Assembly: GCA_041625575.1 (NCBI GenBank)
Contig: JBFJTG010000061.1
Location: forward strand, 1-18,292
Length of the DNA stretch: 18,292 nucleotides
Reading direction: 5' to 3'
Source: Litorivivens sp041625575
Lineage (GTDB): Bacteria; Pseudomonadota; Gammaproteobacteria; Pseudomonadales; Spongiibacteraceae
In this document: piece by piece, positions 1-7,368 of the stretch
Position numbering within the stretch: the first letter of the stretch is position 1
Layout of the letters: each line of letters opens with the position of its first letter
The notes under the pieces: generated by a model
Told to the model about the DNA's origin: nothing
Databases searched by the model: none
Seen by the model: the letters and a program-made list of their open reading frames with translations, nothing else
Program-made: the position numbers and the translations under genes

Positions 1-671
1 GGCAACATGCCGATGTGGCGCATGATGTTAATCACACCTTTGACTCCGGCCCGGATCGCCACCTCATCGAATCGCAGCGCTTCGCCCGCTTCGTAGGTAA
101 TAACCGGAATGTTATTGTCGGCAGCCACTTCGCGCAGGGATCCGTCCCGGGTGCGGGAATGTAAAACAACCGGCACTCCGAAAACCTCTGCCATTTGGCG
201 CGTGGCTTCATTGTTCATGTCGGCGCGAATTTGCGGCAAATTACTTCGGTGCCGCGCGCCGGTGTGTAAATCGATGCCGTGACTGCAGTGGCGAACTATT
301 TCATTCATGAAGGTGTGCGCCACACGCCCCGCGAGCGAGCCCTTGGCTGAGCCTGGGAAGGAACGATTGAGGTCTCGACCGTCAGGCAGATAACGGGAGT
401 TGTTGAGAAAACCGTGCACATTAACAATGGGTATGGCGAGTAAGGTGCCGCGCAGGTTTTTGAGTGCAGGATGTTGCAGCAGGCGGCGAACAACTTCGAC
501 ACCATTAATCTCATCGCCGTGAACGGCGGCGCTGACAAATAAGGTCGGGCCGTCGCGTTTACCCCTAACGGCCTGTACGTCAATTGAGAGGTCGTTGTGA
601 GTGTAAAGACGGGCGACCGGAAGGCTGATGAGCTGCCCGCTGCCGGGTGCGATATCGAATTTTTCTGACAC
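1..671 (-). CDS. M14-family succinylglutamate desuccinylase/aspartoacylase-like zinc hydrolase, partial (C-terminus outside window)
   Basis: The reading frame opens at a GTG two bases after the rimK stop (TAA-CA-GTG), with GAGGA about a dozen bases upstream, and runs 223 codons off the start of the window. The zinc-hydrolase hallmarks are in order: HGDEING, with ligands His51 and Glu54; DLNRSFPG around residue 100, the substrate-binding loop; DLHTG, with ligand His136; and TYEAGE, with the likely catalytic Glu194. Full-length relatives have roughly 300-350 residues, so about a third is missing. The family cleaves N-acyl amino acids or C-terminal acidic residues in the cytoplasm. The substrate here is unknown, but placement directly behind RimK suggests a role linked to glutamate tails, which is inference. 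There is no upstream ATG that keeps the frame, so the GTG start is the natural choice. The family call is firm and the substrate is not. Confidence 0.9.
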   Translation of the reverse strand, partial: MSEKFDIAPGSGQLISLPVARLYTHNDLSIDVQAVRGKRDGPTLFVSAAVHGDEINGVEVVRRLLQHPALKNLRGTLLAIPIVNVHGFLNNSRYLPDGRDLNRSFPGSAKGSLAGRVAHTFMNEIVRHCSHGIDLHTGARHRSNLPQIRADMNNEATRQMAEVFGVPVVLHSRTRDGSLREVAADNNIPVITYEAGEALRFDEVAIRAGVKGVINIMRHIGML

Positions 672-673
672 TG

Positions 674-1579
674 TTAGCCTGTTCCTCGCGTCTTGTTGCT
701 ATGGGGTTTCGCGTTTGCCTCGATAAATTCGATGATCGCGCTGGCGACATCCTTGTTGGTTGCGGTCTCAATGCCTTCAAGTCCGGGCGAAGAGTTCACT
801 TCCATGACCAGTGGGCCACGCGCTGAGCGCAAGAGATCAACACCGGCGATATTTAAGCCCATTATTTTAGCGGCTTTAACGGCAGTGGCTCGTTCCGAGG
901 GCGTGAGTTTGGTGAGTTGTGCGGAGCCACCGCGGTGCAGGTTTGACCGGAATTCACCGTCTTGCGCGGTGCGCTGCATAGCCGCCACAACCTTATTGCC
1001 GATAACGAGACAGCGAATGTCGGAACCGCCGGCTTCCTTGATAAATTCCTGTACCAAAAAGTCGGCCTTTAATTCGCGAAAAGCTTCGATAACGCTTTCT
1101 GCCGCTTTGAAGGTTTCGGCCAGTACCACGCCTTTGCCCTGTGTGCCCGAGAGCAGTTTTACGACCAGGGGGGCGCCGTTTACCAACTTGATTAATTCCT
1201 TGGTGTTGTGGACTTCGTGCGCAAAACTGGTACGCGGCATGCCGACTTTTTTGCGTGAGAGTAATTGCAGTGAGCGCAGTTTATCGCGCGAGCGCACCAG
1301 TGCGACCGATTCGACCAGGCTGTAAACCCCTGTCATCTCGAACTGGCGGATAACGGCCTGACCGTAGCTTGTTATGGATGCGCCAATGCGTGGAATAACG
1401 GCATCATAACCTTCGAGTTTTACACCCTTGTACCAGATGGACGGTTGGTCTGAGCTGAGTTCCATATAGCACTTAAGCGTATCGAGTACGTGCATTTCAT
1501 GGCCGCGTGCCTTGCCGGCCTCGACGAGGCGACTGGTGGAATACAATCGACGATTGCGCGACAAAATTCCTATTTTCAT
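674..1579 (-). CDS. rimK: Ribosomal protein S6 alpha-L-glutamate ligase RimK
   Basis: RimK is an ATP-grasp ligase that adds glutamate residues to the C-terminus of ribosomal protein S6, and can also make poly-alpha-glutamate. The 301 residues match the usual length and I recognise close similarity to E. coli RimK from end to end. The N-terminal domain starts MKIGILSRN and carries AVIPRIG near residue 60 and SRDKLRS near 100. The ATP-grasp core has PLVVKLLSGTQGKGVV (Lys141 and the glycine-rich loop), SDIRCLVIG, RSNLHRGG and VMEVNSSPGLEG, with Glu260 and Asn262 as the expected magnesium ligands. It is the middle gene of a three-gene minus-strand operon, 30 bases after the RimB-like gene and two bases before the M14 hydrolase. 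GGAG lies about nine bases before the ATG. In Pseudomonas, RimK activity reshapes ribosomes and is controlled with RimB and c-di-GMP; whether that holds here is inference. Confidence 0.96.
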   Translation of the reverse strand: MKIGILSRNRRLYSTSRLVEAGKARGHEMHVLDTLKCYMELSSDQPSIWYKGVKLEGYDAVIPRIGASITSYGQAVIRQFEMTGVYSLVESVALVRSRDKLRSLQLLSRKKVGMPRTSFAHEVHNTKELIKLVNGAPLVVKLLSGTQGKGVVLAETFKAAESVIEAFRELKADFLVQEFIKEAGGSDIRCLVIGNKVVAAMQRTAQDGEFRSNLHRGGSAQLTKLTPSERATAVKAAKIMGLNIAGVDLLRSARGPLVMEVNSSPGLEGIETATNKDVASAIIEFIEANAKPHSNKTRGTG

Positions 1580-1609
1580 GGCCTTACTCCAGGTTGGCAG
1601 GCGTAATAA

Positions 1610-2053
1610 CTAATCGGCGTCGGCCGGTGTGCTACTGAGGCAGTAAGATCGCAGGGGGTCTACCAGATATCGACCCTTGAGCGCCGTGCGGCCAACCAGC
1701 ATGCGAAACAGCATGTTTGAGCGGTTAAATAATGACAGCTCGGCGCTGAAGGTATCGGATCCGATCCTGAATCTCGTTTCGATAATATAGCGCATGCTTT
1801 TGTGGCCGCCAGAGTCGGTGACACTGCGATAATCTTTTACCTTTGCACTACAGCTGACCGTTTTTTCGTCACTGTGTTGCAACGGGTGGATTTTGAAGTT
1901 AACCCACCGCTCGCCATTTTTTTCAAAGGGTTCGATATCAAATGCGTGTATTGACGAGCTTCGTGCGCCGGTATCGATTTTGGCCTTGATTCGCCCCAGT
2001 TCGAAGTCCGGAAATTCAACCCATTCACGCCAGCCGATTGTCAGCTTTTCCAC
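1610..2053 (-). CDS. rimB: RimB-like retropepsin-type protease (ATP-dependent zinc protease family)
   Basis: This 147-residue protein belongs to the family annotated 'ATP-dependent zinc protease' (Zn_protease domain), which is structurally retropepsin-like. It begins IGWREWVEFPDF and has the aspartic-protease motif DTGARSS, with Asp27 as the probable catalytic residue. Later come FNRSNMLFRMLVGR, which contains the family's conserved VGR, and a typical C-terminal YLVDPLRSY. The start is GTG with GAGG six bases upstream. It leads the rimB-rimK-M14 operon. In Pseudomonas the RimB protein cooperates with RimK and removes or limits the glutamate tails on S6, and the adjacency here supports the same job. 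The family call is strong, and the gene symbol is by homology and position. The upstream 130 bases probably hold the operon promoter, but I could not pick a convincing box. Confidence 0.88.
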   Translation of the reverse strand: MEKLTIGWREWVEFPDFELGRIKAKIDTGARSSSIHAFDIEPFEKNGERWVNFKIHPLQHSDEKTVSCSAKVKDYRSVTDSGGHKSMRYIIETRFRIGSDTFSAELSLFNRSNMLFRMLVGRTALKGRYLVDPLRSYCLSSTPADAD

Positions 2054-2183
2054 GCTAACCTCAATTCGCTAAACTAGTGCAGAGCATAACGGTAACGGCT
2101 TGTAATTCATATATTTTTAGCGGCTCTCGGTAATAGTACAGCTCCCGCTCCGGGTGTTTTTCGCGCTTGTAAAATGGGCAGGC

Positions 2184-2209
2184 AAAAAAAAGCACCCAAT
2201 GAGGGTGCT
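2184..2209 (-). terminator. Intrinsic terminator downstream of the DUF2889 gene
   Basis: Read on the minus strand, a perfect 7-bp stem (AGCACCC/GGGTGCT, loop of five) is followed at once by eight T. It lies about 115 bases after the DUF2889 stop codon and before the rimB operon, so it separates the two minus-strand units. The sequence between this hairpin and position 2324 holds no gene that I can see. Confidence 0.85.
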
Positions 2210-2324
2210 GAAGAGGGGGTTCTTTAAAAAGAGACGTGGATGGAAACTGTGTTCAGCTTATGGCGATTGGGCCTAGGTCGATATCCGTATTTGTACTTAG
2301 AGCCTTGCTCGCTTTCAATAGGAC

Positions 2325-3110
2325 CTAGTTAAACTGTAAAAGTTGCTCCGGACTATCCGTAAAATCCCTTACTGTATCCGGGAGTCTTACCGCCTGCTCA
2401 ACCACGCCCTCGCTATAGGTGTGACAGGCACCTGCGATGTGCGGGTATTCGGTGCCGCGCGAGCCCTCTATTTTTGGCGAATCAATGCGCCGGGCAGAAG
2501 AAACGAAATACCCTTTTTGCAGAACAAAGGCCGCTTCACGCTCATCGCCCTGAAAATAGTCATTGGCCCATGCAGCAAAACCGCGGAACAGGGCCTTGCC
2601 GCGCAATTCCGGTGGGCCGAGCAGTTCCCACTGGCGGGTTTTAAACCGCAGCATTTCCCGGCCATCAAGCGAGACGATAGCGTCCGCTGGGTCCTCTCCT
2701 CGCTCGTCGTAGACAACAACGTCGTAGAGGCGTGTTGTTTCACCGCGGGCAGCGTGGGCGATGCCCAGCACGCTGAGGTCAAACAGATGGGTGCAGTTGC
2801 TAAAAGGGTCTACTGACTGGTTAATGGTTTTCGGGTCGCTGCCAATAGCAATGCCAACCAGGGCCTGGATAGGGCGTGTGGCGCCGGCACAGGTGTTAAA
2901 CGGGATGCGCAGAGTTTCCGCGATCACTGCGGTAACACGCTCGCCATCATGGTCAATGGTGGCTCTAAAGCCATGGCAGCTGTCTTCCAGCTCCGCAATA
3001 ACCCTATTTTTCTGCCCGCACAAACGAATTCGACGGCGGAAGCAGCCTGAGCCGTAATCCGGGTTTACGGGAAACTCTTTGGTACTATTTTGGTCGGAGT
3101 AAGTTGGCAT
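2325..3110 (-). CDS. DUF2889 domain-containing protein, function unknown
   Basis: The 261-residue soluble protein shows the DUF2889 pattern. It has CFRRRIRL near residue 23, then AELEDSCHGFRATIDHDG and RIPFNTCAGATRPIQAL. In the middle is SNCTHLFDLSVLGIAHAARG, and near the C-terminus HIAGACHTYSEG. The repeated Cys/His pairs (CAGA, CTHL, HA, ACH) are conspicuous and could bind a metal or form an active site, but I know of no established function. There is no signal peptide and no membrane segment. No good Shine-Dalgarno precedes the ATG, and no other early start is available. The gene stands alone, divergent from the DUF4345 gene and closed by its own terminator. The family assignment is from recognition of the motif pattern. 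No biochemical role is claimed. Confidence 0.8.
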   Translation of the reverse strand: MPTYSDQNSTKEFPVNPDYGSGCFRRRIRLCGQKNRVIAELEDSCHGFRATIDHDGERVTAVIAETLRIPFNTCAGATRPIQALVGIAIGSDPKTINQSVDPFSNCTHLFDLSVLGIAHAARGETTRLYDVVVYDERGEDPADAIVSLDGREMLRFKTRQWELLGPPELRGKALFRGFAAWANDYFQGDEREAAFVLQKGYFVSSARRIDSPKIEGSRGTEYPHIAGACHTYSEGVVEQAVRLPDTVRDFTDSPEQLLQFN

Positions 3111-3253
3111 TGTCGTCGTTACCGGTTCGCATGCGCTTGTTGAATGCTTTTGATAGTAACATCCACAAGGCGGGTGCAGGCTTTAGCGAAAGCGGCCAAT
3201 TCATGGGCATAAATGTTCAGGCCCGCACATAATAAAATAGCTTTGGAGAGTGA

Positions 3254-3640
3254 ATGATGTGGATTCGTGTTTTTCTGTTTTTTCTGGCGCTGGTGTGGAC
3301 GCCCTACGGTTTTTATTGTTTGTTTAATCCCGAGGCGCTGGCGGATTTTGCTGGGCTGCAGGCCGGCAGTCTTACCGCCCAGACGGAAGTGCGCGCAATG
3401 TATGGTGGCCTGCAAATCGCGATAGGGCTTTCTGCACTGCTAGGCTTTTTCCGCGTTGTTTACGTCGACAAAGTATTATTTACCCAGTTAGTTATCGTGT
3501 CGGGGCTGGCGACTTCAAGGTTAGCGGCTGCGGCGCTTGCTGGCGACTGGAGTGGCTACACGATCGGTGCGCTCATCTTTGAATGGGCTACACTGGTATT
3601 TTGCGTACTCTGCATACGCGCTCAACCCGACGATTTGTAG
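3254..3640 (+). CDS. DUF4345-type small membrane protein
   Basis: The 128-residue protein has four predicted membrane helices and the DUF4345 pattern: a first helix ending in PYGFYCLFNPEAL, then TEVRAMYGGLQIAIGL at the start of helix two. An acidic-arginine motif (E-V-R) heads the YGG segment. Function is unknown. Two consecutive ATGs occur at the start, with GGAG five and eight bases upstream respectively, so either could be used. It lies 143 bases from the divergent DUF2889 gene and 33 bases ahead of the DUF4126 gene, with which it may be co-transcribed. Confidence 0.78.
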   Translation: MMWIRVFLFFLALVWTPYGFYCLFNPEALADFAGLQAGSLTAQTEVRAMYGGLQIAIGLSALLGFFRVVYVDKVLFTQLVIVSGLATSRLAAAALAGDWSGYTIGALIFEWATLVFCVLCIRAQPDDL

Positions 3641-3676
3641 CGATGCAGCTTTTCTCCACTTAAACCGGATCTTGTG

Positions 3677-4447
3677 ATGAACGAATTTGAGCAGGTGGCA
3701 GCACTAATTTCGCTTAGCATGGGCGTGGCATGGGCATCCGGCCTGAACCTCTATGCTGCAATTCTCGTATTGGGCATTGGCGGTGCCAGCGGCAACGTTG
3801 ATTTGCCGCCGGCGCTACAAGTCTTGCAAGATCCGATGGTGATCATGGCGGCAGGCCTAATGTATGCGGTAGAGTTTTTTGTTGATAAAACGCCCGGGGT
3901 GGATACAGCCTGGGATTCACTCCATACCTTTATACGTATACCCGCGGGAGCGATGCTCGCGGCGGGCAGCGTGGGCGATGTGACGCCTGCACTGCAAGTT
4001 GCCGCAGGAATATTGGGCGGTTCAATGACTACGGTAACTCATGCGGCCAAGGCGAGTTCGCGAGTGCTGATTAATACCTCTCCGGAGCCCTTTAGCAACT
4101 GGACCGCTTCGGTCATGGAAGACGTGGCAGTCATTGGCGGTTTATGGACTGCCCTCAATCACCCGATCTTATTCATCGCGTTGCTGATTCTCTTTGTACT
4201 CTTGTTGATTTGGATGTTGCCCAAGCTATGGCGCGGAGCCACGATGGTGCTGCGCAAGCTCGGGGAGTGGTTGGGTGTGGTCGAGAAGGGGGCAGTGTCT
4301 GAGGCTGCAGGTGAGGACGGCGATCCGGTGACTCAGCTGCAGAAGCTACAGGCCTTAAAACAGCAGGGGGCATTAACACAGGAAGAGTTTGAGCTTGCCA
4401 AAGCAAAAGTGCTGGGCGCAGGCCCTGCCAAGCCCCCGGTCAGTTAG
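3677..4447 (+). CDS. DUF4126 membrane protein with C-terminal SHOCT domain
   Basis: This 256-residue membrane protein has the DUF4126 features: MGVAWASGLNLYAAI in the first helix, EFFVDKTPGVDTAWDSLHTFIRIPAGA in the loop and second helix region, and THAAKASSRVLINTSPEPFSNW, followed by a strong helix at about residues 163-183. The last 35 residues match a SHOCT domain (short C-terminal domain; LQALKQQGALTQEEFELAKAK), a module often placed at the ends of membrane proteins and thought to mediate assembly. No function is established. The frame also contains a GTG one codon upstream (3674); the ATG is preferred although the ribosome site is weak either way. Its stop lies only three bases from the stop of the convergent membrane-protein gene, with no terminator between them. 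Confidence 0.82.
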   Translation: MNEFEQVAALISLSMGVAWASGLNLYAAILVLGIGGASGNVDLPPALQVLQDPMVIMAAGLMYAVEFFVDKTPGVDTAWDSLHTFIRIPAGAMLAAGSVGDVTPALQVAAGILGGSMTTVTHAAKASSRVLINTSPEPFSNWTASVMEDVAVIGGLWTALNHPILFIALLILFVLLLIWMLPKLWRGATMVLRKLGEWLGVVEKGAVSEAAGEDGDPVTQLQKLQALKQQGALTQEEFELAKAKVLGAGPAKPPVS

Positions 4448-4450
4448 TTT

Positions 4451-4987
4451 TCAAATCGGGAAATAGTAGGGCCAAACCAGCGCATCCAGCAGGACTGCTT
4501 GCACGCAGAAAAAGACATAGCCGAACAAGGCAACTTTAAGAAAGAGCCCGCGTCGTTCGGCGTATTTGTGGATCTGATAGGCGAAGAGCAGGGCGCAAGC
4601 GCCGGTGCTTACTAGTACGGCCCGTATGCACCACCACAGATCAAGGTTGGGCGCATCCAGCAGGGCAAAGCTCAAGGGCATCCATAACGCCGAGCAAAAC
4701 AAGATGATTCCCGTAAGAAAATTCAGGCGCTCAAAGAGGAGGCCGCCGCTGTCGCTGCGACAATCAGCGGGCAGGCACTTGAGGACGTAGCCAAACATCA
4801 GCAGATAGCCCGCAGTGGCTAGCAGCATATTGATGTTGTACAGGCCGAAGAGGGATTGGGGTACTTCGCCCCAGAGTTGTGGCACAAGCTCCGGATAGTG
4901 AACAAAGCCGTAGGCATAGCTGCCGAGCACGGCAATGCCGCCCAGGCAGTTGACAGCTAAAAAGATCAATTTTTGTTTGGCCAGCAT
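4451..4987 (-). CDS. Five-helix integral membrane protein, unrecognised family
   Basis: I do not recognise this family. The 178-residue product has about five hydrophobic segments (roughly residues 8-28, 48-68, 85-107, 115-135 and 145-168). Several cysteines and aromatic residues occur, including a WW pair near the fourth helix and WPYYFPI at the very C-terminus. The start at 4987 is chosen because AGGAG sits six bases before that ATG; an in-frame ATG eight codons earlier (5011) lacks such a site. It follows the MAPEG gene by about 40 bases on the same strand and may be the last gene of a LysR-MAPEG-membrane protein run. It is convergent with the DUF4126 gene at a three-base gap. Confidence 0.7.
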   Translation of the reverse strand: MLAKQKLIFLAVNCLGGIAVLGSYAYGFVHYPELVPQLWGEVPQSLFGLYNINMLLATAGYLLMFGYVLKCLPADCRSDSGGLLFERLNFLTGIILFCSALWMPLSFALLDAPNLDLWWCIRAVLVSTGACALLFAYQIHKYAERRGLFLKVALFGYVFFCVQAVLLDALVWPYYFPI

Positions 4988-5026
4988 TCGCTTCTCCTGA
5001 ACTCGCTGCACTTACGCGGCTATTCC

Positions 5027-5410
5027 TTACTTGGGCATTGCGTCCATCAAGAGGATGGCGCTGCTGATGGCCAACACCATCCAAGTACCCAGAATGCCTA
5101 CAAAGCGGGAAGTTGATACACCGCTGCTATGACTTAAGCCCATCGCATGCAGAATTCGAGAAATTATCAAGGCGCCGCCCAAGCCGTGAATGACCATGGC
5201 GCTGTTGCCGTTCATTTCGATCATAAGGATGAGCAGCAAAATCAAAGGTACGTATTCTGTGAAGTTGCCCTGTACGCGAATGGCGCGCATCAAGTCCTCG
5301 TTACCGCCATCGCCTATGTCGATTTTGTGGGTGCGCCTGGCATTCACCACGCGCGATGACAGTGCCAGTAACAAAATGCCGCTTAAGCCCGCGTAAAGAG
5401 TAGTAATCAT
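5027..5410 (-). CDS. MAPEG-family membrane protein
   Basis: The 127-residue protein has four predicted helices and the signature of the MAPEG superfamily (membrane-associated proteins in eicosanoid and glutathione metabolism): RAIRVQGNFTEYVPLILLLI, then IEMNG, HGLGGALIISRILHAMGL, and a final hydrophobic helix. The Asn-Phe-x-Glu-Tyr-Val-Pro core after helix one is the strongest family mark. Bacterial members may be glutathione transferases or peroxidases, or have no known activity. AGGGAA lies about six bases before the ATG. It sits 47 bases downstream of the LysR gene on the same strand. Its sequence is of a different MAPEG subtype from the second MAPEG gene at 8582. Confidence 0.88.
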   Translation of the reverse strand: MITTLYAGLSGILLLALSSRVVNARRTHKIDIGDGGNEDLMRAIRVQGNFTEYVPLILLLILMIEMNGNSAMVIHGLGGALIISRILHAMGLSHSSGVSTSRFVGILGTWMVLAISSAILLMDAMPK

Positions 5411-5457
5411 TATTGTTCCCTGATTTGTTATTGGTGAGTTTTAATCTTGCCGCTAGC

Positions 5458-6336
5458 TTAACGCTGCCGGCAGAGCTCTAGCCAGCGTTGGATCCCTGCA
5501 CTGCGGTATTTTTGTTTGTGGAGCACGAAGTAGAAATGTCGGTGAAAGTCTCTATGCGGCAGGCTTAGTTTAACCAGGCGCTTGTGGCGAATGGCGTCTT
5601 CCAGCGTGATCGCCGACAGGCAGCCGAGACCGAGATTAGCTTCAACTGCGCGCTTAATGGCTTCGGTGTGCTGTAATTCCAGCGTGATATTGAGCTGTGG
5701 CAATAGGCCGTGCAGGGCGCGGTCAAACGCCTGCCGGGTACCAGAGCCCGGTTCTCGCAAAATCCAGGACTGCGCAAGCAAGTCTGCATCGCTGATTGTG
5801 CGCTTGCGTGCGAGCGGGTGCTCCGGGCTGCAGAAGACCGCGAGTTCGTCTTCGCGCCAAGGCAGGATGTCGAGGTCGGGGTGGTGGTAGTCACCTTCAA
5901 TCAGGCCGACATCCAGTTCAAAGTCCAGCACCTTGGCAGCGATAGCCTTGGTGTTCGCCACCTCCAAACTCACACGAGCGGAGGGTTGTTCGGCCATGTA
6001 GCGGGCGACGATGCCTACGGCCAGATAATTGCCTATCGTCAGGGTCGCGCCAACCTTGATTTGACCGATATCGGAATGCTGGGCGAGTGCTTGCTCCAGC
6101 GCTTTTGCCTGCTCCAGCAAGGCTTCAGCCTGAGGTCGGAGCACCCGCCCCAGCTCGTTTATTTGCAGGCGTTTGCCCACGCGATCGAACAGTTGCACCT
6201 CAAACTGCTGCTCAAGCTCCTTCAGGGCGCCGCTGGCGGCCGACTGGGACATGGACAGATGCTCGGCGGCGCGGCTGATATTGTCGAAATGCGCCGCGGC
6301 GAGAAAGACTTCCAGTTGGCGGAAACTGTATTTCAT
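5458..6336 (-). CDS. finR: LysR-family transcriptional regulator, FinR-like, divergent from fpr
   Basis: The 292-residue protein has the LysR layout. A winged helix-turn-helix covers residues 1-60 (FRQLEVFLAAAHFDNISRAA, then SMSQSAASGALKELE and FDRVGKRL). A periplasmic-binding-like effector domain runs from about residue 90, with IKVGATLTIGNY, DVGLIEGDYHH, REPGSGTRQAFDRAL and a late GLGCLSAITL. It is divergent from ferredoxin-NADP reductase with about 100 bases between start codons, the arrangement of finR/fpr in Pseudomonas, where FinR activates fpr under superoxide and related stress. The symbol is therefore by synteny and moderate sequence recognition. The start codon is canonical for the family, but no Shine-Dalgarno precedes it, and a dyad begins one base beyond the start codon. 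This hints at a very short leader or autorepression. Confidence 0.85.
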   Translation of the reverse strand: MKYSFRQLEVFLAAAHFDNISRAAEHLSMSQSAASGALKELEQQFEVQLFDRVGKRLQINELGRVLRPQAEALLEQAKALEQALAQHSDIGQIKVGATLTIGNYLAVGIVARYMAEQPSARVSLEVANTKAIAAKVLDFELDVGLIEGDYHHPDLDILPWREDELAVFCSPEHPLARKRTISDADLLAQSWILREPGSGTRQAFDRALHGLLPQLNITLELQHTEAIKRAVEANLGLGCLSAITLEDAIRHKRLVKLSLPHRDFHRHFYFVLHKQKYRSAGIQRWLELCRQR

Positions 6337-6337
6337 T

Positions 6338-6404
6338 ATCGGTATATCCGATTATCTATAGTTAAATTATCCATTTTACCGATAGGATAGTGCGGGCCTA
6401 TAGT
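6338..6404 (+). promoter_or_regulatory. LysR/fpr divergent control region with two dyads and a probable fpr promoter
   Basis: The first dyad is ATCGG-N5-CCGAT at 6338-6352, directly beside the LysR start codon. The second is TATCC-N12-GGATA at 6368-6389, and another CCGAT half-site lies inside it at 6379-6383. A plausible sigma-70 promoter for fpr is TTTACC (6375-6380), an 18-base spacer, and TATAGT (6399-6404). The second dyad overlaps the -35, the usual place for the activating LysR contact. Boxes are read by eye. Confidence 0.55.
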
Positions 6405-6438
6405 GTGCGCAAGTACTGATTTGACGAGAGCTAAGACT

Positions 6439-7212
6439 ATGACAACACTGGCAAGCGAACGCGTGACCGCCGTGCATCACTGGAATGATCGGCTGTTCAG
6501 CTTTAAAACCAGTCGCGATACCTCGCTGCGTTTCGAGAACGGCCACTTTGTCATGCTCGGCCTGCCGGTGGACGGCAAGCCTTTGCTGCGTGCCTACAGC
6601 ATTGTCAGCGCCAACTACGATGAAGAGCTGGAATTCCTCAGTATCAAGGTGCCGGATGGCTCGCTGACCTCGCGCCTGCAACATATCAAAATTGGCGATG
6701 AAGTTCTTGTCAGCCGTAAGCCCACAGGCACGCTAATTGCCGACCATGTGCTGCCCGGTCGTAACTTGTACCTGTTTGGCACCGGTACCGGTTTGGCGCC
6801 CTTTATGAGTATTGTTAAAGACCCCGAGGTCTACGGGCGCTTTGAAAAAATTATTCTGTGCCACGGTGTGCGCTATCGCAGTGAGCTGGCTTACGCAAAC
6901 TATCTGGAAAACGAGCTGCCGCAGAATGACTTTTTCGGCGAAGAGGTGCGCCGCAAACTGATTTACTACCCCACGGTTACCCGGGAAGTCTTCCGCAATC
7001 AGGGGCGTCTTACGGATTTGCTGGCCAGTGGCAAGCTTGCCGCCGATGTCGGTCTGCCGCCAGTCGGCACCGGAGACGATCGCTTTATGCTCTGCGGCAG
7101 CCCTTCAATGCTCAAGGATATGGGTGCGCTGTTGGACGAGAAGGGTTTCCGTGAGTCTCGCAATGGTTACCTCGGTCACTACGTGATTGAACGGGCCTTT
7201 GTCGAAAAATAG
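6439..7212 (+). CDS. fpr: Ferredoxin--NADP(+) reductase
   Basis: Fpr is an FAD enzyme that moves electrons between NADPH and ferredoxin or flavodoxin in the cytoplasm, supporting iron-sulfur and oxidative-stress metabolism. The 257-residue length matches the Pseudomonas/Azotobacter enzymes. It shows FENGHFVMLGL, the FAD-binding RAYSI near residue 54, SRKPTGTLIADH, the nucleotide-binding GTGTGLAPFMSI near residue 115, CGSPSMLKDM, and the characteristic C-terminal end GHYVIERAFVEK. The ATG at 6439 is chosen over an in-frame GTG 12 codons upstream because homologues start MTxLxSERV, because GAGAG lies eight bases before it, and because the GTG overlaps the putative -10 region. It is divergent from the FinR-like regulator and followed by a strong terminator, so it is probably transcribed alone. 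Confidence 0.96.
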   Translation: MTTLASERVTAVHHWNDRLFSFKTSRDTSLRFENGHFVMLGLPVDGKPLLRAYSIVSANYDEELEFLSIKVPDGSLTSRLQHIKIGDEVLVSRKPTGTLIADHVLPGRNLYLFGTGTGLAPFMSIVKDPEVYGRFEKIILCHGVRYRSELAYANYLENELPQNDFFGEEVRRKLIYYPTVTREVFRNQGRLTDLLASGKLAADVGLPPVGTGDDRFMLCGSPSMLKDMGALLDEKGFRESRNGYLGHYVIERAFVEK

Positions 7213-7235
7213 CAATCTTGCTCAGCCCGGACTTT

Positions 7236-7274
7236 GGGGTGCTTACGGCGCGCGGCTGTAAGCGCCCCTTTTTT
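7236..7274 (+). terminator. Strong intrinsic terminator after fpr
   Basis: An 11-bp uninterrupted stem (GGGGTGCTTAC with GTAAGCGCCCC, one G-T pair) can be extended by three more pairs to a five-base GC loop. Six T follow at 7269-7274, and then another T-rich run. It begins 23 bases after the fpr stop codon. Confidence 0.93.
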
Positions 7275-7368
7275 GTTTTTTGGACGCAATTGTTCATCGG
7301 GCGGACATGACCTTCAAGGGCGGCGGTGATAGTGTACGTTCCCATCATTATCGTATGAGGAACACCGC

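Noticed and set aside
693..1325. A 210-codon open frame on the plus strand
   Set aside because: It lies wholly antisense to rimK, whose protein is conserved end to end, and its translation shows no recognisable domain.
2273..2328. A 7-bp inverted repeat (CTAGGTC ... GACCTAG) around the end of the DUF2889 gene
   Set aside because: The arms are 42 bases apart, no T-run follows and there are no other mobile-element signs; chance is likely.
5710..6390. A 226-codon open frame on the plus strand, antisense to the LysR gene
   Set aside because: It is a shadow of a clear LysR coding region and has low-complexity composition without motifs.
6403..6438. An upstream GTG start for fpr adding 12 residues
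   Set aside because: Homologues start at the ATG at 6439, which has a ribosome site, and the GTG overlaps the probable -10 region.
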